Assembly: GCA_020026155.1 (NCBI GenBank)
Contig: JAHHQX010000008.1
Span: 1-64,000 of the forward strand
DNA length: 64,000 nucleotides
Direction: 5' to 3'
Origin: Actinobacillus sp.
GTDB taxonomy: Bacteria > Pseudomonadota > Gammaproteobacteria > Enterobacterales > Pasteurellaceae
Below the pieces are notes generated by a model that worked only from the letters and a program-made list of their open reading frames with translations, was not told the origin of the DNA and made no database searches. Shown here one piece after another: positions 1 through 9,762 of this stretch (the stretch's first letter is position 1; the number at the start of each line of letters is the position of its first letter). A program made the position numbers and the translations under genes.

Positions 1-190
1 GCTGCTGCCTTATTCGCTGCAATCGTTGCTTTATTATCTGCAATCGCTTTGTCAGTTGCCGCTTTATTAGTTGCGATCTCATTTTTGTTTGCTTCAATCG
101 CTTTATCGGCTGCTGCCTTATTCGCTGCAATCGTTGCTTTATTATCTGCAATCGCTTTGTCAGCTGCCGCTTTATTGGTTGCGATATCTT
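1..190 (-). repeat. 108-bp tandem repeat coding for coiled-coil stalk
   Basis: The segment starting at base 1 recurs almost exactly at base 109, a period of 108 bp or 36 codons. The encoded units have the pattern ANKAAADKAIEANKNEIATN, rich in Ala, Lys, Asn and Ile, as in stalk coiled coils of trimeric autotransporters. The array runs off the window, so the copy number is unknown. Confidence 0.8.
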
Positions 191-3100
191 TCGAGTTTTG
201 GGCTACAGCCTGGTTCGCTTTATCAATGGCCGCTTGAAGTCCTTGGTTACCTTTAGTAACTTGACTTTTTAGATCTTTAATATCTGAGGTATTTTTGTTT
301 ACTTGTTGTTTAAACTCTTGGTTTAAACCAAATTTAACAACTCCATTAGGTGCAACAGAAACTGTGGTTTCACCATCGGTTTGTTGGAAATTAAAGCCTT
401 TGCTGAATGTAGTAGTTTGGTTATTTTTTTGCCCGTTTGCACCATAACTAATTGTTTGGTTAGCAAGTTTACTACCTACATAAGAAATAACACTTCCAAT
501 AGACACGGCATCTGTATTATTTACACCTTTAGCTGGAGATCCATTTGTAAATTGGGTTGTAGAAAGACCAGTTACTGTTCCTCCGTTAGTGATGGTAACT
601 TTAGGCGCTGTAAGTCCACTACTTGTTAAGATACTTGTCAATTTACCATTGCTAGCTGTAATGGTTGTTCCCTTGATTGTTGTACCTTCAAGGATATTGC
701 CACTAATTTTATTTGCAGTTAGCCCATCTTTACTAAATGAATTTGTACCTGCTTTAAGACTATTTACAGCTACATTTTTGTTTAATGAGATATGGATACC
801 ATTTTTAGTATTAACGTTGATATTACTATCGCCAGATACGTTAACTGAGCCACCTAATTTAATAGAGGTTGAGTTTTTTCCGTCAGTAAAAGTGAGTTTC
901 TCATTAGCAATACCTTTATCACCAGTAAGAACTTGATCTACATAATTTTTGACACTACCAACAGATGCTGCGTCCTGTGCATCTTGAGTATTTGTAAAGT
1001 CTTGATTAGTTGCTAAGCCCGTTACTTTACCACCAGATTTGATGATTACACTTTTAGCGGTTAATCCATCTACGGTAACCTTAGGGTTAAGGGTAATGGC
1101 TAAACCATTTGAGCTAGCCGTAACACTGATATTATTAGCACCTTGTGTTTCACTCTTAAGTGGAGTAGATGCTCCTTTGATGTTGATGATATTACCTAGT
1201 TCAATCTTAGTCTTACCAGTGTTACCGGCAAAGGTTAAACCCCGAATAGTTTGCGTTGCTAGTTTATTGCTCACATAAGAAGTGAGGCTACCAATAGATA
1301 CGGCATCGGCATCGTTTACACCTGGAGCTTTAGTACCATTTACAAATTGTTTTGTTGGGAGTCCAGTGATCTGGTTACCATTGATATGGATATTACCTAA
1401 GGTTGCTTGTGTTGCTGCGATAGAACGTGCAACGACCGATCCAGATGCTGTGACATTTTCAAGCGTTAGATCCTTATTTAAATTAATGTGTAAGCCATTA
1501 GTATCTGCAGAAACTTGGATATTACTATCGCCAGCAACCTTAACTTTATCACCTAATTTAACGGTTTTGGTACCATTTGCGGTGGTAAATTCGATACCTT
1601 TATCCGCGGCAGAATGCAAGGTCTCTAGGGTTTTACTCATTGAGGTTAAGTTATCTGTATTACCCCTAATTTTCTCTGCATTTGTGGTAGCTTGAGTTTG
1701 CGCACCTGTCGCAATTTTTGTAACTTTACTTATATTATCAGTATTTTGACTGATTTTATTCGCATTTTCCTTCGCTTTAGTTTGAGCTGCCGTTGCCACT
1801 GCAGTATTTTGAGCGATAGTATCTGTTAATTTTTGAGCCAAACCAATTTTAACCACGCCACCTTTTTCGACAGAAATTTCAGTTTGGTCTTTAATGCCTT
1901 GGAAATCCAAGCCTTGAGATAGGGTCGTTGTTTGTGTATTTTGACCGTTAGCGCTATAACTAATCGTTTGTCCTGCTAGTTTGTTTCCGACATAAGATGT
2001 GAGGCTACCGATAGATACGGCATCGGCTGAGGTTGCTCCGTTAGTAGGATTACCGGTGTTATCAATTTGGTTAGTTGCAAGTCCAGTAACTTTGTTACCA
2101 TTAATATGGATTTGACCGAGTGTTGCGCCATTACTTGCAGAAATCGTAGTAGCAGAGACGTTTTCTGCTTTGACAGTATTTTTCGCAGTAATACTATCGA
2201 TGTTTAACTCTTTGTTTAAACTAATGTTTAAACCGCTAGTATTCGCAGAAACTTGAATATTACTATCGCCAGCAACATTAACTTTTTCACCTAATTTAAC
2301 GGTTTTAGTACCGTTTGTAGTGGTAAATTCGATACCTTTTTCTGCTGCATAATGCAAGGTTTCTAGGGTTTTACTCATTGAGGTTAAGTTATCTGTATTA
2401 CTCTTAATTTTCTCTGCATTTGTGGTAGCTTGAGTTTGCGCACCTGTCGCAATTTTTGTAACTTTACTTATATTATCAGTATTTTGACTGATTTTATTCG
2501 CATTTTCCTTCGCTTTAGTTTGAGCTGCCGTTGCCACTGCAGTATTTTGAGCGATAGTATCTGTTAATTTTTGAGCCAAACCAATTTTAACCACGCCACC
2601 TTTTTCGACAGAAATTTCAGTTTGGTCTTTAATGCCTTGGAAATCCAAGCCTTGAGATAGGGTCGTTGTTTGTGTATTTTGACCGTTAGCGCTATAACTA
2701 ATCGTTTGTCCTGCTAGTTTGTTTCCGACATAAGATGTGAGGCTACCGATAGATACGGCATCGGCTGAGGTTGCTCCGTTAGTAGGATTACCGGTGTTAT
2801 CAATTTGGTTAGTTGCAAGTCCAGTAACTTTGTTACCATTAATATGGATTTGACCGAGTGTTGCGCCATTACTTGCAGAAATCGTAGTAGCAGAGACGTT
2901 TTCTGTTTTTACAGTATTTTTCGCAGTAATGTTATCTACATTTAAGTCTTTGTTTAAACTAATGTTTAAACCATTATTATCCGCTGAAACTTGGATATTA
3001 CTATCGCCAGCAACATTAACTTTTTCACCTAATTTAACAGTTTTAGTACCGTTTGCTGTGGTAAATTCGATACCTTTGTCTGCAGCAGAATGTAGGGCGT

Positions 3101-6100
3101 CTAGGGTTTTACTCATTGAGGTTAAGTTATCTGTATTACCCTTAATTTTCTCTGCATTTGTGGTAGCTTGAGTTTGCGCACCTGTCGCAATTTTTGTAAC
3201 TTTACTTATATTATCAGTATTTTGACTGATTTTATTCGCATTTTCCTTCGCTTTAGTTTGAGCTGCCGTTGCCACTGCAGTATTTTGAGCAATAGCATCT
3301 GTTAATTTTTGAGCCAAACCAATTTTAACCACGCCATCTTTTTCGACAGAAATTTCAGTTTGGTCTTTAATACCTTGGAAATCTAAGCCTTTAGATAGGG
3401 TAGTTGTTTGTGTATTTTGACCGTTAGCACTGTAGCTAATCGTTTGTCCTGCTAGTTTGTTTCCGACATAAGATGTGAGGCTACCGATAGATACAGCATC
3501 AGCATCAGTTATACCGCGCGATAATTTGCCTGTATTATCGAATTGTTTGGTTGAAAGCCCGGTGATTTTATTACCGTTAATTTGGATATTACCTAAGGTT
3601 GCTTTTGTTGCAGCGATAGAACGTGCAACGACCGATCCAGATCCTGTGATATTTTCAACAGTTAGATCTTTATTTAAATTAATGTGTAAACCATTAGTAT
3701 CCGCTGAAACTTGGATATTACTATCGCCAGCAACATTAACTTTTTCACCTAATTTAACGGTTTTGGTACCGTTTGCTGTGGTAAATTCGATACCTTTATC
3801 TGCAGCAGAATGCAAGGTGTCTAATGTTTTGCCGAGGTTTGCTAAATTTTTACTGTTGTTAGAAATGCTATTGGTATTTTTAGCGATACTATCGGTATTG
3901 TTACTAATATTTTTCGCATTAGTATTTGCGGCATCTTGAGCGGTTTTTACCGCATTCGTATTTTTAGCGATGTTGCCAGTATTTGTAGCAATACTTTGAG
4001 TGATGTTGCCAATATTTTTCGCGTTGGTATTTGCGGTATTTTGGGCTGCGTTTGCCGCTGCAGTATTTTGGGCGATGGTATCTGTTAATTTTTGGGCTAA
4101 ACCAATTTTGACCACGCCACCTTTTTCGACAGAAATTTCAGTTTGGTCTTTAATGCCTTGGAAATCCAAGCCTTGAGATAGGGTAGTTGTTTGTGCATTT
4201 TGGCCGTTAGCACTGTAGCTAATCGTTTGCCCTGCTAGTTTGTTTCCGACATAAGAGGTGAGGCTACCGATAGATACGGCATCGGCTGCAGTCGCTCCGT
4301 TAGCAGGATTACCTGTGTTATCAATTTGGTTGGTTGCAAGTCCAGTAACTTTATTAACAGTTAATCCATTAGCATTTAATTGGTTATTGCCTGCTTGGAT
4401 CATTGTTCCTTGTACGGTGCCTTCTACAGAAATATTTTTATTTAACGAAAATTGGATTTCTCCATTATTACCATCACTACCATCTTTAATCGTAACATTG
4501 TTATCACCTGTAAAGTCAAGGCCATGGGCAAGGCTTACTGAGCCATTACCAGTATTATTAACTTTATAGTTCATATATAGGTGATCGGTAATGAATGGAA
4601 AATCAAGACCTAAGGCATAATTATTCCCTGTCATCCCTTCACCGATTGTAGGAGTAAGTTTTAAACCACTACCATCTTGGGTAGTGATTGTCGTTTTAGA
4701 ATCTTTAATTGCGTTAAAAGCAGCGCCTGCAGAGATAACGTGGGTTTCATCAGCAGTGATCTGACTTTCATCTGTGATTTTGTTGAGATCGAAATTGACA
4801 GTATGAATTTTAATATTATTCCCAGCACTATCTTGGGTAAGTGTAGTTGTGGTGCTAGTAACAACGTCACCTTGTTGAGGATCAAAATTAGTAATCACGC
4901 CAGATTTTCCAGTGAAATTTATGGTGTCACCGTTAATCACATTTTTGTTTGGCGTATTGTAAGTAGTATCTACGGAATTGGTAGTATTTGCTTTGTCTGC
5001 AGTAATATCGAAACCGCGTTCTGAAAAGTGTGCGACAGCCCCTAGTTGAGCAACGTTTACTGCATCAGTTAAATCACCACCTGCAGCAACGTGAGTAATT
5101 TGGCGTGTTTTTTCTTTGCCATTTGATCCAGTTGGCGCCCCGACAGCAACTGCCCCAAGTAAACCAGAGGTACTTGCGAGGATATCACTTTTATCATTTC
5201 CAAACATACGTTCTGGACCAAAAACAGTATCGCGAACATGGGTTTGGGGATTAGGCCCTGCTTCATGGAAAACTTTATCGATTGTACGTGTAGTCCGCTG
5301 TGCGACAGAATAAGACCCAATGGCAACGTCGTTACTGGATTGTGCTTTTGCTTCAAAACCAAGTGCAACGACGGCTCCACTTTTATCATCATGAGGATTA
5401 CCCATCATCATATTAGCTTGGCTACCTGCACCGATAGCTATACTGTTAGGTGCAAAAATAGAAGATTCACGCCCAATTGCGATACTATCATGTGCTGCAT
5501 CAGCGGTAACGGTCCAATGACCATCTGCATCTTTTCCCACTCTCACATAGCCATTATTACCTCGTGTAGCACCTGGAATAGGATCGGTATCTCCTGCTAT
5601 AATGCCACCCGCGATAGAAACACTATCATGAGCATTTGCACCAATATGTCCGTTTATTCCACCGATAATTACAGAATTAGTAGCATTTTCACCGATTGTG
5701 TTTTTATAACCAGAGAAAATTCCTGTATTTCCCGCTTCATCAATTTGATTTTCAGCACCACCAATGATAGACATGCTATTAATATTATTATCAGTAGGAT
5801 CGCCTGTACCCGTAATGATATTATTCTGGCCACCGACGATAGAACTGGTTGAGCCCGCATTGGTAATTCGGTTTGTGGAACCTGCAATGATAGCGGAGCC
5901 TATCCCTGTAACAACACTATGATCTCCTCCTAAAATAACACTGCGTTGCGTGGTTGTTGCATTACTATCCCCTACAGTATTGTTGTTTCCGCCTATGATC
6001 GCATTACTTAGAGAATTATCTTTGATATCATTATTTTGCCCAGCAATGATGGCAGAGTCTCCAATAGTATTACCATTATTATCAGCATCTATTGTATTAT

Positions 6101-6449
6101 TATTCCCGCCGAGCAGAGTATTGAGATTGTTTTGTGAACCATTAATATTCAAATTTTGACCGCCAATAATGGTATTGGCAGTTCCACCTGATATATTGCT
6201 CTCAGAATCAGTATTAAGGATTACGTTTCCGCTACCCCCATTGATAGCACCAGCATTTCCTGAGGGTGAATTTACAGAAATATTATTATTTTGATCTTGG
6301 GATAACACGCCATAGTCAGCGTAAGTGTTATTGGCAATAAAGGTTGCGAGGGAAGCTGCAAAAGTAAATTTTAAGAGATGATTAAAATTTCTTTTGTAGC
6401 GTCTAGAACAATAGTATTCGATTGCTTGGGCAATAACAGTCTTTCTCAT
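1..6449 (-). CDS. Trimeric autotransporter adhesin (YadA/Hia-like), C-terminus outside window
   Basis: This is a giant surface adhesin whose frame stays open from the start at 6449 to the window edge, about 2,150 codons. The start is an ATG preceded by GGAG at good spacing. Residues 1-44 form a long signal peptide with a basic N-region (MRKTVIAQ, then SRRYKR), a hydrophobic stretch and a probable cut after NTYA. Residues 45 to about 450 are a YadA-like head built of short repeats of the type N-T-I-I-G-G and S-I-A-I-G. A YadA-type neck follows near residues 450-470 (GGDLTDAVNVAQLG). Beyond it come repeated modules containing ADAVSIGSL, VGNKLAGQTISY and LSQGLDFQGI, separated by coiled-coil segments, and a long coiled-coil stalk at the left edge. 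The 12-strand membrane anchor expected at the C-terminus lies beyond base 1. The protein would be exported by Sec and display itself on the outer membrane as a trimer. Ligand unknown. Confidence 0.93.
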   Translation of the reverse strand, partial: MRKTVIAQAIEYYCSRRYKRNFNHLLKFTFAASLATFIANNTYADYGVLSQDQNNNISVNSPSGNAGAINGGSGNVILNTDSESNISGGTANTIIGGQNLNINGSQNNLNTLLGGNNNTIDADNNGNTIGDSAIIAGQNNDIKDNSLSNAIIGGNNNTVGDSNATTTQRSVILGGDHSVVTGIGSAIIAGSTNRITNAGSTSSIVGGQNNIITGTGDPTDNNINSMSIIGGAENQIDEAGNTGIFSGYKNTIGENATNSVIIGGINGHIGANAHDSVSIAGGIIAGDTDPIPGATRGNNGYVRVGKDADGHWTVTADAAHDSIAIGRESSIFAPNSIAIGAGSQANMMMGNPHDDKSGAVVALGFEAKAQSSNDVAIGSYSVAQRTTRTIDKVFHEAGPNPQTHVRDTVFGPERMFGNDKSDILASTSGLLGAVAVGAPTGSNGKEKTRQITHVAAGGDLTDAVNVAQLGAVAHFSERGFDITADKANTTNSVDTTYNTPNKNVINGDTINFTGKSGVITNFDPQQGDVVTSTTTTLTQDSAGNNIKIHTVNFDLNKITDESQITADETHVISAGAAFNAIKDSKTTITTQDGSGLKLTPTIGEGMTGNNYALGLDFPFITDHLYMNYKVNNTGNGSVSLAHGLDFTGDNNVTIKDGSDGNNGEIQFSLNKNISVEGTVQGTMIQAGNNQLNANGLTVNKVTGLATNQIDNTGNPANGATAADAVSIGSLTSYVGNKLAGQTISYSANGQNAQTTTLSQGLDFQGIKDQTEISVEKGGVVKIGLAQKLTDTIAQNTAAANAAQNTANTNAKNIGNITQSIATNTGNIAKNTNAVKTAQDAANTNAKNISNNTDSIAKNTNSISNNSKNLANLGKTLDTLHSAADKGIEFTTANGTKTVKLGEKVNVAGDSNIQVSADTNGLHINLNKDLTVENITGSGSVVARSIAATKATLGNIQINGNKITGLSTKQFDNTGKLSRGITDADAVSIGSLTSYVGNKLAGQTISYSANGQNTQTTTLSKGLDFQGIKDQTEISVEKDGVVKIGLAQKLTDAIAQNTAVATAAQTKAKENANKISQNTDNISKVTKIATGAQTQATTNAEKIKGNTDNLTSMSKTLDALHSAADKGIEFTTANGTKTVKLGEKVNVAGDSNIQVSADNNGLNISLNKDLNVDNITAKNTVKTENVSATTISASNGATLGQIHINGNKVTGLATNQIDNTGNPTNGATSADAVSIGSLTSYVGNKLAGQTISYSANGQNTQTTTLSQGLDFQGIKDQTEISVEKGGVVKIGLAQKLTDTIAQNTAVATAAQTKAKENANKISQNTDNISKVTKIATGAQTQATTNAEKIKSNTDNLTSMSKTLETLHYAAEKGIEFTTTNGTKTVKLGEKVNVAGDSNIQVSANTSGLNISLNKELNIDSITAKNTVKAENVSATTISASNGATLGQIHINGNKVTGLATNQIDNTGNPTNGATSADAVSIGSLTSYVGNKLAGQTISYSANGQNTQTTTLSQGLDFQGIKDQTEISVEKGGVVKIGLAQKLTDTIAQNTAVATAAQTKAKENANKISQNTDNISKVTKIATGAQTQATTNAEKIRGNTDNLTSMSKTLETLHSAADKGIEFTTANGTKTVKLGDKVKVAGDSNIQVSADTNGLHINLNKDLTLENVTASGSVVARSIAATQATLGNIHINGNQITGLPTKQFVNGTKAPGVNDADAVSIGSLTSYVSNKLATQTIRGLTFAGNTGKTKIELGNIINIKGASTPLKSETQGANNISVTASSNGLAITLNPKVTVDGLTAKSVIIKSGGKVTGLATNQDFTNTQDAQDAASVGSVKNYVDQVLTGDKGIANEKLTFTDGKNSTSIKLGGSVNVSGDSNINVNTKNGIHISLNKNVAVNSLKAGTNSFSKDGLTANKISGNILEGTTIKGTTITASNGKLTSILTSSGLTAPKVTITNGGTVTGLSTTQFTNGSPAKGVNNTDAVSIGSVISYVGSKLANQTISYGANGQKNNQTTTFSKGFNFQQTDGETTVSVAPNGVVKFGLNQEFKQQVNKNTSDIKDLKSQVTKGNQGLQAAIDKANQAVAQNSKDIATNKAAADKAIADNKATIAANKAAADKAIEANKNEIATNKAATDKAIADNKATIAANKAA
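1667..3900 (-). repeat. 738-bp tandem repeats inside the adhesin gene
   Basis: Three successive units share a 738-bp period (246 codons); for example the same stretch appears at 1761, 2499 and 3237. By eye, 1667-2167 and 2405-2905 show no difference over about 500 bp, while the rest of these two units and the third unit carry scattered changes. A further diverged copy occupies about 3900-4260, and related modules lie at 1260-1667. Each unit encodes one neck/connector module plus one coiled-coil segment. Near-identity that includes silent sites points to recent duplication or gene conversion. Confidence 0.85.
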
Positions 6450-7064
6450 ATTATCTCCATTAATTACAACAAAGAGTAGCCTGTTTAAGGTATGTAACCA
6501 TTTTGGTTAATAGATGAACATCCCTATAAATATTTCACTCGTTGTTTAATTCCCTTTAATCTAAAGAGTTCAATAACAGCCTTAGAGGATATTTTTAAAT
6601 ATATTATGATATTGGATAGCTCTGGATACGAATTAAGCTAAAAGGAAAGTACCACGATTTAAGTTTACGGTACTAACTACCTATTTATTGTAATTTACTA
6701 ACTATTTATGGGCAATACTATGTGAGGTCAATAAGTATATAGTTACGATAAAATAATAACCACGTATGGTGAAAAATACAGTTAATATAATGAATATTTA
6801 TGCCTTTAGTACATAAAAATAGTTATATTTTTCAATAAGATATATAATTTAAGAGGGAATAATTATGACTATTCAGATAGAGGTAAAAAATTTTTATTAA
6901 AAGAGGTTTAATAGAGTGATTTTTATACAGTTATGAGTAGTACAATACGATAGGAAAATATTTGCAGGATTGGGTAAGTTTATCTAAAACCCATCTAGAG
7001 TTAGGGGTACTGTGGCCCCTTCCAAGAAATGGGTTTGGATACTATCAATATAAAAAGGGCTAAA
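6450..7064. other. AT-rich 615-bp intergenic region upstream of the adhesin
   Basis: No gene is supported here. It must hold the adhesin promoter (minus strand), which I cannot place with confidence. Two small inverted repeats are visible: TAACCA/TGGTTA with a 3-base loop at 6495-6509, about 45 bp upstream of the adhesin start, and AGTACC/GGTACT further out near 6650-6680. An 11-codon plus-strand frame at 6865 has a Shine-Dalgarno-like sequence but is too short to call. Confidence 0.5.
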
Positions 7065-7640
7065 TTAGCGGATAATTAAGATCGCAATAACCGCGACAAT
7101 GACGACAGCCCAACCAATAATTTCGATAAATCGTTGGAGTTTATCTGCAAAGCGTTGACCTCCCCACGCTGCAAGTTTAGCAACAAGTAAAAAACGAGCC
7201 ATACGTGAGATGAATGCGGCAATAACAAATGGGAAGAAGGCCATTTGCATAACACCTGTTGATAGCGTAAATAGTTTGTAAGGAATAGGTGAGAAACCCG
7301 CTACAAATACGATAACGATTCCCCACTTATCAAACCATCCCATAACCGTGTGCCATTGTGAACCGTAGCCAAAATGTTGCATCATCTCGGTAACCCAATC
7401 TGCAGCAAAATAACCAACCGCATAACCGATCATTCCACCTAAAGTAGAAAAAATTCCAGCAATAAATGCAAAGCGAACAGCCTTTTGTGGTTGTGTCATT
7501 GACATTGGCATAAGCATAACGTCAGGTGGAATTGGGAAAAAGATTGCTTCAATAAAGCTTACAAAACCAAGCCAAAATGGCGCGTGGCGATGTTGTGATA
7601 ACTGTAATGTTTTCCGATAAATAGGGGCAAAAATTTGCAT
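7065..7640 (-). CDS. DedA/YqaA-family inner-membrane protein
   Basis: A 191-residue integral membrane protein of the SNARE-associated/DedA superfamily, closest in appearance to YqaA. Two family signatures are visible: a Glu followed by FFPIPPD near residues 30-40, and GFSPIPYK near residues 115-123 before a re-entrant or membrane segment. Four to five hydrophobic segments are predictable, the last at residues 172-191. DedA relatives are linked to lipid translocation (for example undecaprenyl-phosphate recycling) and membrane homeostasis; for this branch the substrate is not established. The start is preceded by AGGA. It lies downstream of the NhaC gene on the same strand, but a terminator stands between them, so it is probably transcribed separately or by read-through. 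Confidence 0.8.
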   Translation of the reverse strand: MQIFAPIYRKTLQLSQHRHAPFWLGFVSFIEAIFFPIPPDVMLMPMSMTQPQKAVRFAFIAGIFSTLGGMIGYAVGYFAADWVTEMMQHFGYGSQWHTVMGWFDKWGIVIVFVAGFSPIPYKLFTLSTGVMQMAFFPFVIAAFISRMARFLLVAKLAAWGGQRFADKLQRFIEIIGWAVVIVAVIAILIIR

Positions 7641-7691
7641 GGGTTATCCTGTTAATTAAAATCGAAAGTCTATTTAACGCTAAAAAATAAA

Positions 7692-7719
7692 AAAAGGCAA
7701 AGAGTAGCCTTTGCCTTTT
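7692..7719 (-). terminator. Intrinsic terminator of the nhaC-type gene
   Basis: The stem AAAAGGCAAAG/CTTTGCCTTTT (11 bp, 6-base loop) is followed, reading the minus strand, by a run of T interrupted by one A. It sits 16 bp after the stop of the NhaC-family gene. Confidence 0.85.
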
Positions 7720-7735
7720 AAGATAAATTTGTTAT

Positions 7736-9286
7736 TTAATCACGTTTTTTAAGCAGTAAGATAATACCAATCATGACTGCCGCAGTGGTGATAAAACCAA
7801 ATGCACTTGCGATACCAAGTGTATGATGAGCTTCAATAACTGCATATCCAATTGCTAAATATCCCGTAAAACTTGCAAATGCAACGGTAGCTGCATAAGG
7901 TAACTGGGTCATAACGTGTACCATATGATCGCAGCGTGCACCTGTTGATGATAAGATAGTTGTGTCTGAAATTGGAGAACAGTGATCTCCACACACTGCG
8001 CCAGCCATTACTGCTGATAAACATGGAATCATAAGTTCTACAGAAGCAGTAGCGGCAATAGCAGCACCAATTGGGAGCATGATGCCGAAAGTTCCCCAAC
8101 TAGTACCAGTACAGAATGCCATAATTGCGCTTAGTAAAAATAGAAGTGCCGGAATAACAGCGATTGGTAAACTACTTGAGATAAGGTGAGACAAATACAC
8201 CCCTGTTTTCATATCGCTTACAACGTTATTAATTGTCCACGCAAAAATTAAAATTAAAATTGCGCCAGACATTGAGCGGATCCCTAGCCCCCAAGATTTC
8301 CAGTAAGTTGAAGCAGTTACAAGTTTATCTTTGAAGATACAAAGCGTTGCCATAAGAACCGAACAGCTACCTCCAATTACAAGCGAGATTCCAACAGTCG
8401 TATTCTCAAATGCACCTAGTAAGCTGAAAGGTTTACCTGCTTCATGTAAAGCGAAAGTACCAGTTAAAATCATTGCAGTAATAGTCACTAATAAAAGTGT
8501 GACAATTGGTAAGATAAGATTGCGAACATGACCACGCGTTGCTTCAAGTTCATCTTTTTCACTTGCTTGTGCAGCTGCTTCACGTTCATATTTTACCATT
8601 GGACCAATATCAAAAGAAAAATAGGCAACGATAAATACCATTACGATTGAGAAGAGCGCGTAGTAGTTCATGGAACTCATCATAATAAACGCACCCATTG
8701 GGGTATAAGAAGTAATGGCATAAGAAGCAAGTAAACCAGAGATTAAGGTAATAATATATGCACCCCAACTTGATACGGGCATTAACACACACATCGGTGC
8801 TGCCGTAGAGTCAAGTGTATAGGCAAGTTTTGCTCGAGAAACATGAAATTTATCTGTCACTGGACGTGCGATTGCGCCAACAGCAAGGCTGTGGAAATAG
8901 TCATCAATAAAGGTAATGAATACCAATGAGGCAGCCATTAGTTTTGCGCCTCGGCGAGATTTTATATGTTTAGTTGCCCAGTTAGCGAAAGCTTGGTTAC
9001 TACCTGATTCACTTAAAAGCGCGGTTAATATTCCCAGGAGTAATAGGAAAATAACAATGTTTATCGTATTCCAGTTGAATGCTCCCCCTTTATAAGCGAG
9101 AGAAACTACACTATTTACGAGATAAGTAACGGTATTAATTGGGTGAAGACCAACTAACATAATAGCACCGGCAAGGATACCAGCACTTAATGATAAAATT
9201 ACACGGCGAGTGGCAATTGCAAGAACCAAGGCTAAAACTGCCGGTGCAATTGACCATGCACTATTAGAATAGTCAATAAGTGTCAT
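7736..9286 (-). CDS. lysW: NhaC-family Na+/H+ antiporter, probable lysine transporter
   Basis: A 516-residue carrier with about 12 hydrophobic segments and NhaC-family signatures, including FIDDYFHSL near residues 125-135 and GDHCSPISDTT in the C-terminal half. The family was named for Na+/H+ antiport, but many members carry organic substrates. A lysine riboswitch lies in its leader. In comparative genomics of the lysine regulon, NhaC-type genes under such riboswitches in Pasteurellaceae and other gammaproteobacteria were proposed as lysine transporters (LysW). The symbol is therefore given from context, not from the protein alone. Its divergent neighbour is dapA, which starts the lysine/diaminopimelate pathway. 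The ATG start has AGGAAG six bases upstream. Expression should fall when lysine is plentiful. Confidence 0.82.
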   Translation of the reverse strand: MTLIDYSNSAWSIAPAVLALVLAIATRRVILSLSAGILAGAIMLVGLHPINTVTYLVNSVVSLAYKGGAFNWNTINIVIFLLLLGILTALLSESGSNQAFANWATKHIKSRRGAKLMAASLVFITFIDDYFHSLAVGAIARPVTDKFHVSRAKLAYTLDSTAAPMCVLMPVSSWGAYIITLISGLLASYAITSYTPMGAFIMMSSMNYYALFSIVMVFIVAYFSFDIGPMVKYEREAAAQASEKDELEATRGHVRNLILPIVTLLLVTITAMILTGTFALHEAGKPFSLLGAFENTTVGISLVIGGSCSVLMATLCIFKDKLVTASTYWKSWGLGIRSMSGAILILIFAWTINNVVSDMKTGVYLSHLISSSLPIAVIPALLFLLSAIMAFCTGTSWGTFGIMLPIGAAIAATASVELMIPCLSAVMAGAVCGDHCSPISDTTILSSTGARCDHMVHVMTQLPYAATVAFASFTGYLAIGYAVIEAHHTLGIASAFGFITTAAVMIGIILLLKKRD

Positions 9287-9385
9287 TTTGTTCTTCCTTT
9301 TGGTAAGGGAGAACCACTGAATCTTTCTTAGATTTATTGATGGTAAAACGGAAGAAAACAGGCAGGATAAGTTGTATCTTACCTA

Positions 9386-9562
9386 ATCAGTAGCGCTCCA
9401 TAGTTATAAATAGACTATGACAGTGGCATACCTTTCGGTAATACCCCCAACCATTTGAAATGACTTCCAAATGATTTCGGCGATTGTTCCTTTCATTTTT
9501 CCTCAACGTTATCCACTCTTAAAAATTACTGATAACAATCGCAACCTCTACAGACGTAGTGC
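9386..9562 (-). promoter_or_regulatory. Lysine riboswitch (L box)
   Basis: Read on the minus strand, the leader holds the conserved blocks of the lysine aptamer in the right order: GTAGAGGTTGCG (P1 strand and core), AGTA, GAAAGGAACAATCGCCGAA, TTGGGGG, ACCGAAAGGTATGCC, ACTGTCATAG and finally CTATGGAGCGCTAC, whose CTAC pairs with the first GTAG to close P1. The 3' end lies about 100 bases before the start codon. In the expression platform, GGTAAG (9378-9383) can pair with CTTACC (9302-9307) next to the Shine-Dalgarno sequence, or locally with CTTATCC. I see no strong terminator, so control may act on translation; this last point is inference. Confidence 0.92.
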
Positions 9563-9762
9563 CAAAAGATTACACTAAAAAAAAATAACTGCAATAAAAA
9601 ATCTCTAAAAATGGATGAATAATTCGTATTTTTAATAGGTATTTTCCAAAATTTTAGAAGAATTGTGAAAATTTATAAAAATTCATTGCAAAAAATAAAG
9701 ATTTTGCGATCCTAATTTAAACCTGTGCTTAATAATATAAAAAATACTGCGAAGGAGCATTT

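Noticed and set aside
1..4260. CRISPR-like regularly spaced repeats
   Set aside because: The repeats are long, in-frame coding units without unique short spacers.
4661..5887. Minus-strand frames with their own ATG in this range
   Set aside because: They are out of frame with the adhesin, which stays open through the whole region and shows clear family motifs.
49..6159. Many plus-strand open frames across the left end
   Set aside because: They are antisense shadows of the adhesin gene, low in complexity (Leu/Ser/Val-rich), and repeat with its 738-bp period.
6865..6900. 11-codon frame with AGAGGG upstream
   Set aside because: Too short and without any other support.
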